Part shown: positions 36,973 to 45,100 of the stretch, piece after piece | How positions within the stretch are numbered: the stretch's first letter is position 1 | How the letters are laid out: the number at the start of each line of letters is the position of its first letter | DNA from: an uncultured Bacteroidales bacterium | Lineage (GTDB): Bacteria > Bacteroidota > Bacteroidia > Bacteroidales > UBA4417 | Reading direction: 5' to 3' | NCBI GenBank assembly: GCA_903879715.1 | Contig: CAIRMR010000044.1 | Location: forward strand, 1-53,896 | Length of the DNA stretch: 53,896 nt | Program-made: the position numbers and the translations under genes | Notes under the pieces: model-generated | What the model was told of the DNA's origin: nothing | Seen by the model: only the letters and a program-made list of their open reading frames with translations | Database searches by the model: none

Positions 36973-37539
36973 ATGAATATTGAACAGAAATACATAACCC
37001 AGGCCCGCCAATTATGGCCTGAACTGGAATGGATCAAAGACATTGATTTAAAAGAAAAAACAACTCTCACCTGGGCTCTGGCTTTACAGAGAAGTGTTTT
37101 AACACCTGATGATCTGAATACTATTCCTTTTACCCTTCTGTGTGGTCCGGATCTTAAAGTTACGTTTATGGATCACAAACGTTGCGTTGTGCATGTTGCG
37201 CTGGATGCAGGCAAAAAAATGAATGAGTTTTTTAAGACTGATTTGCCTGTTGACATGGATGTTCTTATTGCCGGAGCCATTCTTGCAGATGTTGGTAAAC
37301 TGCTTGAATATGAAATGAAAGACGGGAAATCAGTACAGGGAAATTACGGTAAATATATCAGGCATCCATTTTCCGGCGTTTCTTTGGCTGAACAATGTGG
37401 CGTTCCGGATGCGGTTTGTCACATTATTGCCACACATGCAGGCGAAGGGAATATGGTGAAACGGTCGACCGAGGCATATGTAGTTCATCATGCTGATTTT
37501 ATGACGTTTGAGCCGTTTCGGGACCGATTGAAAATATAA
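36973..37539 (+). CDS. HD-domain-like protein with an altered HD motif
   Basis: This 188-residue cytoplasmic protein looks like a compact HD-superfamily phosphohydrolase. H74 (CVVHVALDAGKK), a second motif ILADVGKLLEYE, H131 (IRHPFSGVS), H155 (ATHAGEG) and H173/D175 (VVHHADF) follow the usual order. However, the second motif reads A105-D106 where the HD pair is expected, so the histidine that gives the family its name is missing. It may bind metal poorly, or use another nearby residue. The substrate is unknown; HD enzymes usually act on nucleotides or phosphate esters. The gene sits between repeat tracts, 142 bases after the dehydrogenase gene. Confidence 0.75.
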   Translation: MNIEQKYITQARQLWPELEWIKDIDLKEKTTLTWALALQRSVLTPDDLNTIPFTLLCGPDLKVTFMDHKRCVVHVALDAGKKMNEFFKTDLPVDMDVLIAGAILADVGKLLEYEMKDGKSVQGNYGKYIRHPFSGVSLAEQCGVPDAVCHIIATHAGEGNMVKRSTEAYVVHHADFMTFEPFRDRLKI

Positions 37540-37668
37540 ATAGAAAATAGTTAATAGAAAATGGTTGGGGGAAATAGTTAATAGAGATTAAGAAAAAATA
37601 GAAAATAGTTTCTTAGAAAAGGAATTTATTCTCAAACCGGAATCTTATTAATTTCACTATTTTCTATT
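37538..37668. repeat. Repeat tract of AATAGAAAATAG/CTATTTTCTATT
   Basis: Copies of AATAGAAAATAG (including 37597-37608) are followed by the exact reverse complement CTATTTTCTATT at 37657-37668, so the tract can form a 12-bp hairpin stem with a 48-base loop. The words are the TTTTCTA heptamer of 33163-33218 in both orientations. The tract lies directly upstream of the second fhb gene. Confidence 0.78.
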
Positions 37669-37720
37669 TTATATTTTCCATTCTCTATCAATTGTAATTC
37701 TAACATTTATTAAGGCCAAA

Positions 37721-38134
37721 ATGAGAACTTTCAAGGATCTTGAAGTCTGGAAGAAATGCAGGCAACTTCGCCAGGAAATATGGATTCTGGTTAAATCTTT
37801 TCCCGCAGAAGAAAAATACAGATTAGCAGATCAGATGATCAGAAGTTCGCGATCTCCATCAACTCAAATTGCCGAAGGCTATGGCAGATATCATTTTCAG
37901 GAAAATGTTCAGTTTTGTTGCATCGCCAGAGGATCGCTTTACGAAGTCCTCGATCATTTATCAGTTTGTATAGATTCAGAATATATTACCTCAGAGAAAC
38001 ATGATGCCATTGAAAATCTGATTTATGAATGTATCCGGTTACTAAACGGATATATCAATTATCTGGTCAAATCTAAAAACGAATCCAAAAATGGAGAAGT
38101 TAATGATGAATACCAAAACCATGAAGTAAGTTAA
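37721..38134 (+). CDS. Four-helix-bundle (S23/IVP-like) protein, copy 2
   Basis: This 137-residue fhb-family protein begins MRTFKDLEVWKKCRQLRQEI, the classic opening of the 23S rRNA intervening-sequence protein group, and has the conserved RLADQMIRSSRSPSTQIAEG core. It is clearly different in sequence from copy 1 (7891-8301), so the two are not a recent duplicate. The C-terminal tail after about residue 120 is polar and may be disordered. It lies between the HD-like gene and the aconitase-type gene, with TTTTCTA repeats upstream and a TTTTCTATTT / ATTAACCATTAAC stretch downstream. No reverse transcriptase or 23S rRNA gene is near. Function is unknown. Confidence 0.9.
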   Translation: MRTFKDLEVWKKCRQLRQEIWILVKSFPAEEKYRLADQMIRSSRSPSTQIAEGYGRYHFQENVQFCCIARGSLYEVLDHLSVCIDSEYITSEKHDAIENLIYECIRLLNGYINYLVKSKNESKNGEVNDEYQNHEVS

Positions 38135-38204
38135 TCAAACTCAACAGTGCCCTAACTTCTGGTACCTTTTTCTATTTCCCATTAACCATTAACTAAACAA
38201 ACCC

Positions 38205-40004
38205 ATGACAATCATAGAAAAAATCATAGCCAGCCATGGCAACCAAACAACAGTAAAACCTGGTGATATCGTTGATGTTTTTATCGATGCTCGCGCTGCC
38301 CGCGATTTTGGTGGTGCCAATGTTGTCGAAAACATTCTCAATAACGGATTAAGCGTGCACGATGCTACACGGACCTTCTTCACTTTTGACTGTAATCCGG
38401 GAGGATCGGATCAAAAGTATGCCGCTAATCAGCATTTCTGCAGACTTTTTGCCCGGCAGAATGATATTAAGGTGTACGATATTGATTCGGGTGTAGGAAC
38501 TCACCTGGCTATTGATAAAGGGCTGTCCTATCCGGGAAGTACTTTTGTTTCGACAGATTCGCATGCTAATATTATGGGTGCAATTGGTTCGTTCGGACAA
38601 GGAATGGGCGACCAGGATATCGCAGCCGCATGGGCCAAAGGATCCGTTTGGTTCAAAGTTCCTGAATCGGTAAAACTGATTTTGAAAGGAAAACGTCCGG
38701 CTAATGTCAGGGCAAAAGATATTGTTCTGAATCTGCTTTCCATTTACGGAGCCAATAAATTACTTGGTTATTCCGTTGAAATTGAAGGCGATGCAGTTGA
38801 AGATTTTTCTCTCGACGAACGCATCACTATTGCTTCGATGGGAACTGAAATGGGCGCCATTATTATACTGTTCAGCCCTAACGAAAAAATATTAACTGAA
38901 TTGCAGGCTCGCTCAGGCAAACGGGTTGAAACCATTAAAGCTTCTGCCGACGCTAAATATTCCTTCGTTCACGAAATTAATATTGAAAAATTTGTGCCTA
39001 TGGTGGCTAATCCCGGCCATCCCCATGACGACGTTTCAGTTGAAAGTGTAAAAAACACAAAAATTGATTCTGCCTTCCTGGGGAGTTGCACGAACGGACG
39101 CATGGAAGATCTGCGCGAAGCAGCAAGTATCTTAAAAGGCCGTAAGGTTGCTCCGGGCGTTGTTCTTAAAATTGTACCAACAACAGATGCCATCTGGCGC
39201 GAAGCGCTGGATGAAGGTCTGATACAGATTTTTAAAGACGCAGGCGCCATGGTTTCAAACGCTGGATGCGCAGGTTGCGCAGCCGGGCAGGTTGGGCAGA
39301 ACGGACCCGAAGAAGTAACAATCAGTACCGGCAATCGCAATTTTTCAGGAAAACAAGGCAAAGGGGCTATGTATCTTGCATCGCCAGGTGTAGTTGCGGC
39401 TTCGGCTATTGCAGGCTATATAACCACTCCTGATGATATTCCTGAAATTGCGGCAACTTTCACAAAACCGGCTGTTAAACATCGCGAAATAGTTATTCGT
39501 GAGAAAACCGAGAAACCAGAAATTATTGAAGGCCGTGCCTGGGTTATACGCCAGGACGATATTGATACCGATATGATTTTCCATAACCGTTATCTTACCA
39601 TTACCAATATCAAGGAAATGGGGCAATATACTTTCGATAACCTGAAAGGATACGAAGATTTTGCGAAAAAGGCCCAGCCGGGAGATATTGTTTTCACAAC
39701 CAAAAATTTCGGAGCGGGAAGCTCACGGCAGCAGGCTGTTGACTGTTTCCAGTCACTTGGGGTAAACGCCATTATTGCGGAATCCTTTGGAGCCATTTAT
39801 GAACGGAATGCGATCAATGCCGCATTTCCTATTCTGACTTATACTCCGGGACAACTGGAAGAGCTTGTTTTAGAGCAAAATGACCAGGTCAGAATAAATT
39901 TTAAGACTGGCGAAATCACGAATCTCACTAAAAATAAATCTCTAAGCGTCAATAAGTTTTATGATGCTCAGATGCAGATTTATAAAAATGGCGGATTGCT
40001 ATAA
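38205..40004 (+). CDS. Fused LeuC/LeuD-type aconitase
   Basis: This 599-residue enzyme joins a LeuC-like catalytic domain (residues 1 to about 420) with a LeuD-like swivel domain (from about 435, VIRQDDIDTDMIFHNRYL and GAGSSRQQAVDC). The [4Fe-4S] cluster ligands are C295 in GSCTNGR and C355 and C358 in GCAGCAAG. Active-site segments include STDSHANIMGAIGSFGQGMG. The fusion is shorter than the usual 750- to 900-residue aconitase and is the type used as aconitase or as isopropylmalate/homoaconitase isomerase in different organisms. The isocitrate-type dehydrogenase gene two genes upstream makes aconitase the best guess. A strong terminator follows. Confidence 0.85.
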   Translation: MTIIEKIIASHGNQTTVKPGDIVDVFIDARAARDFGGANVVENILNNGLSVHDATRTFFTFDCNPGGSDQKYAANQHFCRLFARQNDIKVYDIDSGVGTHLAIDKGLSYPGSTFVSTDSHANIMGAIGSFGQGMGDQDIAAAWAKGSVWFKVPESVKLILKGKRPANVRAKDIVLNLLSIYGANKLLGYSVEIEGDAVEDFSLDERITIASMGTEMGAIIILFSPNEKILTELQARSGKRVETIKASADAKYSFVHEINIEKFVPMVANPGHPHDDVSVESVKNTKIDSAFLGSCTNGRMEDLREAASILKGRKVAPGVVLKIVPTTDAIWREALDEGLIQIFKDAGAMVSNAGCAGCAAGQVGQNGPEEVTISTGNRNFSGKQGKGAMYLASPGVVAASAIAGYITTPDDIPEIAATFTKPAVKHREIVIREKTEKPEIIEGRAWVIRQDDIDTDMIFHNRYLTITNIKEMGQYTFDNLKGYEDFAKKAQPGDIVFTTKNFGAGSSRQQAVDCFQSLGVNAIIAESFGAIYERNAINAAFPILTYTPGQLEELVLEQNDQVRINFKTGEITNLTKNKSLSVNKFYDAQMQIYKNGGLL

Positions 40005-40021
40005 TCTGTTTCTGAAACAGC

Positions 40022-40057
40022 AAAAAAGCCCGGAGATGATTTTCCGGGCTTCTTTTT
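40022..40057. terminator. Terminator between aconitase-type gene and dnaN
   Basis: A 9-bp stem (AAGCCCGGA at 40026-40034 with TCCGGGCTT at 40043-40051) has an 8-base loop, A-runs upstream and CTTTTT downstream. It can act on the plus strand and, through the A-run, on the convergent dnaN transcript. Confidence 0.8.
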
Positions 40058-40098
40058 GTTGAAGGGGTTGGTTAGTTGGTTGGTTATAGCTTCTTTAT

Positions 40099-41226
40099 TT
40101 AATTTTGTCCTAACATTACAGGCATTACCAGCATCAGTATATCTTCATCCGGATTATCATGGTTTGCCGGAACAATAATGCCGGCGCGCGTTGGTCCTGA
40201 AAGCTGGAATAAAATGTCGCTGGATTCAAGGTTGTTTACCATTTCCAGCAAAAATCGTGAGTTGAAGCCGATTTCCATATCATCACCTGCATAAGTACAA
40301 GCCAAACGCTCAACACCTTCGTTCGAGTAATCGATATCTTCAGCATTCATAAGCAACTCCTGACCGCTGATGCGCAAACGCACCTGGTGAGTTGATTGAT
40401 TGGCAAATGGTGAAAGACGTTTAACAGAACTGATGAACAAACTCCTGTCAACGGTGAGTTTATTGGGATTATCTTTAGGAATAACAGCATCATAAGCGGG
40501 ATAACGACCTTCAATCAGACGGCTGTATAGTTTCACACCATCATAAGCAAATGCTGCATTTGTAACATTATATTCAACCTGAACGGTTACATCTTCGGTA
40601 ACGAGCAGATTTTTAAGAACGTTTAGTGGTTTGCGTGGAATAATGAATGAGGTTGAGATTCCCGATTTTGCGTCATTACGACGGTAACGAACGAGTTTAT
40701 GAGCGTCGGTAGCAACAAAGGTGATGTAATCGGGCATTATATCGAAGAAAACGCCACCCATGGCAGGGCGAAGTTCATCATTTCCTGTGGCAAAAACAGT
40801 TTTTGTTATCCCGGCAGCCAGGATGGACGATGCGAGTTCAAAACTTGTAGTTTCATCAAGAACAGGCAGTTCAGGATAATCTTCAGCATTGTGACCGGTA
40901 AGTTTGTATTTTCCTTCGCTCGACAGGATTTCAATACCCAACGTAGTTGTATTAATATTAAACGTGATTGGAGCATCCGGAAGGTATCTCAGGAAGTCGA
41001 GAAGTAGTTTTGCAGGGATAGTAACTTTACCCGATTCATCAGCCATTGAAGGTTCAAGTGTCATGATCAGGGTAGTTTCGAGATCGGTTGCAGTAATTTT
41101 CAGAATGTTTTCGTCAAGGTCGAACAGAAAATCATCCAGGATAGGTAATGTATTATTTGAATTGATAACTCCGCTGAGGAACTGTAGTTTCTTCAGTAAT
41201 GCCTGACTATTGATGATAAATTTCAT
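40099..41226 (-). CDS. dnaN: DNA polymerase III sliding clamp (beta subunit)
   Basis: The beta clamp encircles DNA and holds the replicative polymerase on it. The 375-residue protein has the three similar domains of the family: MKFIINSQALLKKLQ at the start, the GGVFFDIMPDYITFVATDAHKLVRYRR region in the middle and the C-terminal VPANHDNPDEDILMLVMPVML. Length is normal. It stands apart from dnaA and any replication origin, as it does in many Bacteroidota, and lies between the aconitase-type gene (convergent) and plsY (same strand). Confidence 0.97.
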   Translation of the reverse strand: MKFIINSQALLKKLQFLSGVINSNNTLPILDDFLFDLDENILKITATDLETTLIMTLEPSMADESGKVTIPAKLLLDFLRYLPDAPITFNINTTTLGIEILSSEGKYKLTGHNAEDYPELPVLDETTSFELASSILAAGITKTVFATGNDELRPAMGGVFFDIMPDYITFVATDAHKLVRYRRNDAKSGISTSFIIPRKPLNVLKNLLVTEDVTVQVEYNVTNAAFAYDGVKLYSRLIEGRYPAYDAVIPKDNPNKLTVDRSLFISSVKRLSPFANQSTHQVRLRISGQELLMNAEDIDYSNEGVERLACTYAGDDMEIGFNSRFLLEMVNNLESSDILFQLSGPTRAGIIVPANHDNPDEDILMLVMPVMLGQN

Positions 41227-41336
41227 AGTATTATGTATTTCAGTTATTTACAGGTAAAGGTTTTAATGCAGTAAAAATATGAATCTTAAATTGAATTTTA
41301 ACATTCAATGGAAATAAGATATTAACATTAAATGAA

Positions 41337-41987
41337 CTATTCTGCTGGTTTAGGTTTTTTCCTGAAGGAGAGTTTACTTTCCTCACCTTTAAGCAAACGC
41401 CTGATATTTTTATGATGCGTAAGAGGAATAAAAATGGCAATTAAAGCTGCCAGAATGATAAGATATGTATTTTGTTGATGAAAAACAAAAATGGCAAGAA
41501 TTGCAAAAAGTATTGAAGCCGTTATCGAAGCAAGTGATACATAGCGAAACAATATAAAAACCAGTGCAAACCATCCTAACACGATTAAGATAATAACAGG
41601 CGAATATAATGCAAGTATGACCCCAACTAATGAAGCAACGCCTTTTCCTCCTTTAAATCCGGTAAAAACAGGGAAAACATGCCCGAGAACAGCCAAGGCA
41701 CCAAGTACGATTTTATAATTGGTTAACCAGGATGCATCATGATTTTCACCTATAAATACAGAAGCAAGCATTACAGCTCCCCATGCTTTTACAATATCAA
41801 GAACCATTACAATAATACCGGCCTTGGTTCCCAGAACCCTGATAGTATTAGTAGCCCCGGCATTTCCACTGCCCTGGGTGCGCACATCCGTATTATAAAA
41901 CCATTTGCCAATCCACACCGCAGATGAGAATGATCCCATCAGGTATGCTAAAGCTCCCCCGGCAATCAGAAGCAAGTTCTCATTCAT
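41337..41987 (-). CDS. plsY: Glycerol-3-phosphate acyltransferase PlsY
   Basis: PlsY transfers an acyl group from acyl phosphate to glycerol-3-phosphate at the inner membrane, the first step of phospholipid synthesis. The protein has five or six hydrophobic segments and the family motifs GSFSSAVWIGKW, GSGNAGATNTIRVLG and FTGFKGGKGVASLVG. I start it at the ATG at 41987 (216 residues, MNENLLLIAGGALAY), because the longer frame from 42047 adds a 20-residue polar lead that PlsY proteins lack. A -7 element at 42079-42086 lies upstream, within the end of the preceding giant-protein gene region. It is encoded upstream of dnaN on the same strand. Confidence 0.93.
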   Translation of the reverse strand: MNENLLLIAGGALAYLMGSFSSAVWIGKWFYNTDVRTQGSGNAGATNTIRVLGTKAGIIVMVLDIVKAWGAVMLASVFIGENHDASWLTNYKIVLGALAVLGHVFPVFTGFKGGKGVASLVGVILALYSPVIILIVLGWFALVFILFRYVSLASITASILFAILAIFVFHQQNTYLIILAALIAIFIPLTHHKNIRRLLKGEESKLSFRKKPKPAE

Positions 41988-42078
41988 ATTTTTACTCTCT
42001 TCAATTAATTTAAACCAAGTCAGAAATAGAAGCTTAATTCTGGTCAAAATCTCAACCCCATGATTATTATTCAGACCG

Positions 42079-42086
42079 CAAATGTA
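42079..42086 (-). promoter_or_regulatory. -7 element upstream of plsY
   Basis: The minus-strand TACATTTG fits TAnnTTTG and would start a transcript near 42072. It lies just downstream of the stop codon of the 1503-residue protein gene, so plsY need not depend on that gene's promoter. No -33 box is clear. Confidence 0.45.
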
Positions 42087-42107
42087 TAGTTTTCTATTTG
42101 ATCTTCA

Positions 42108-45100
42108 TTATTCTTCACCAGTAACCTGCTTCATTTTTCGGAGGAATGTGGCTTTTTTATCGGTGGTTCCAAGTATAAACTGGTAAGAAGGTTGTCCTTT
42201 TTCTCCTTTGATAAGCCGCTGGTCCTCTTTAAGCCCGGCTAGTTTATCATTAAACGCCTTATTGGATGAAATAACCTGCATAGTTCCATTTGCATACGAA
42301 AAATAATACCACTGCTTATCTTCCGGTTCGATATAGAGATTTATTATATCACCCGACCGGCGTTTCCCAATTTCCAGGTATCCTTTAACTTGTTTATTAA
42401 CAGACATTTTACCGATATTCCCAATTCCAATCTGGCCTTTGCTGATAAACGAACGCAAATCTTTGTTCCAGCTCATCTGCAAACCGGTAAGAACAAGAGT
42501 ATGATCAAGAACCTCGGGGAATCTTCGGTATTGACCGTATAAGCTCAATTCGGATAAAATTTTATCAGCTTCATTCTTTCCAACAAACTCACGTAACGAC
42601 CGTGTATAGCTTGTAGAGGCAACATCAGTGCCTTTTGCGGTTGAGGCATTCAGCGCATCAGCTAATATCTTCAATGCATCCGCCTGGAAGAAAAAGTCAA
42701 GAGCACTCAACATAGTAAGCGACGTGGAATCAGTAATAGAATAATAGTTGATTTCACCTGCTGACTTCATCTGGAGTCGACCCAGGTTAGTTGCAACCTG
42801 CAACTGTCCGATACCGGAAAGAATACATCGGGAAGTATTGAGAATAAGTTTATTACCAGGCAACATCTGATTTCTGAAAATTGCTGAGTCAGCTACCCAA
42901 TATTCGGAGGTTTGAGGGAAGTATGTAACAAAGCCACCCGATTTGATGATATCAGGGTCCGTAATATTTTCGGCTTTAGCGAAAAATCCGGGCATAACTG
43001 TATTCTCTGTTGTAGAGTAATATAGTGAAACACGCAACTTACCACTCCCCGTATTCTCAGTTATATCAGCAATTGGAATTACTATGTTTTTTGAGTCAAG
43101 TTGTGCTTTTAATTTAATCCATTCGTGTGGCAAAGTATTACAATCGTGTACAAATCCAAAACCACCCTCAAAATTTATTAGCTTACTTGACGCGTTAACT
43201 GCCATAGTACCAACAAACCGGAAGTACTTGTTAAGCATAAAATTCATTGAGTCACTGATTGCTGTACCGGCAAATGTTTCGCCCTTGCTGTTAACCTCAA
43301 TTTTGTTCATTTCCAGTGAAGTAACATCGCCATCAGAAGGAATGTAATCATACAAACCGTTTGCGGAATAACGCTTTCGCGAACCAATATTAACAGTTGC
43401 GTTATAGAACCGGTGATATAAACTGGTTCTGTTAGCCAGGATTTCAGCCTGTTTTAATTGAGAAATCAGTCCGTTATGACCTATGGATAGTTTACCATTA
43501 AAAGGAAATATAGCCGCATCAGCCACTTTTATGATCCGCGCGTCCTCCACTTCCAGGTAGTTGGAATCAAGGTCGTACAAGCCGTGTAAAGCAAAGAAAC
43601 TGAGCGAATCCTGTTTGGGATCAGTAGAAACATATATTTCGCGCCCCGGATCATAAGCCAGGAGCTCATCCGGTTTCATCTGGTAATATTTCTCACGCGA
43701 AAAACTGGTCTTATTTGTCAACTGAAGTTGTTTTTTATTCATCAGCCAGTCAAATTCATTAACCACACAATTGTATTGAATAAAAGGAAATTCCATTAAG
43801 GCTCCGTTACCTGTTGCTATAAAATGTCCTTGCCTGGTTCCAAAATCAATTGCAGTTTTAAAAACATGAACCCGGAGCGCATCTTTTGAACGATCATCCG
43901 TTAATAACCTGAAGTCGGACGTATCAGAAGTAAACGAAGTTGTTTTGAAATGATAATTCAGGGAAGTAACTTCTGCATTTTCAAATGAGAATTTACCCTT
44001 TCCTTTCAGACCAGTTGGCGTAACTTCAAGTGTACCAATAAGTTTTGCGCTGTTATTGAACATGTTTATGGAATCACTCTTAGCATTCTGAACAGTCATC
44101 AGGTCATTGCCTGGTGACCATTTAACGTAGGCACCTTTAACCTGTGCATCCGGGAATTCAATTGCACCTTCAACCTTAGCCAGTTGGAAATTCTTAACCG
44201 TGGCTGATGTAGAATCCGGCGCAAACAGAAAATCCGCAGATTCGGTAAGGGAACTCAGGTATTTTAGTCGGCCGGAACCTCGCAATCCTCTGTTACTCAA
44301 CATTAAGGTATCCGAATAATTTCCCTTTCCTCCATAAACTGCGAGTCCTGGTTCGGCTAATACTTTTTTAAAACCTAAAGAATAGTCTTTCTGAACACTT
44401 ATTGTTTCGGTAAGATCAGGAAAAATACCCGCCGATTTAAGTGTTCCCTCAAACTGCAAGCGCCCCATCGGAAGTGAATTGATACTATCCATGGAGAAAG
44501 GATTGACTTCAAAAAAGAAATTTTTACGCTTATAAATTCCGTTCACAATATCTTTTCGTTCAAAATACACATAACTGGTATCTTTACTGATGAGCAGTGG
44601 ATATTGATGCAACATCTTTCTACCTGATTTGCTGTCGGGCGAATCAATAAACAATTCGCCGTTCATATCTGCCAGTACATTTTTGACCCTGACAAATGGC
44701 CGGAATCCGTTTGCGTCCAGATTCCATGCAGGAACCACCATCATGGCCGAATCAATCTGGGGAATACTCAGCGAAAATTTATCGTATTGGAACGTACATT
44801 CGTTTGCCAGGAAATCGAACAATCCCGCGTGTACACGTCCCTTAAATGAAAAGTCACGATTTCGGTTTACAATTACTTTTCCATCGCGGGGAACTACGTA
44901 TACATATTGTGAATCGCTGAGCATTACTTTGTTTACGCCCTCAATCGAAAGCCTGAAGTTTTTAAGATCAAGCCGGGCATTCGATCCTTTTTCAACAAAG
45001 GACTTAAACTGGATTATATCGCTATCTTTCACTCCTGAGCGTGCCGCAAGGTATTCATTCAGCCTGGGTTGTATTATAGCAAAGTTGTTGTCTATATCAA

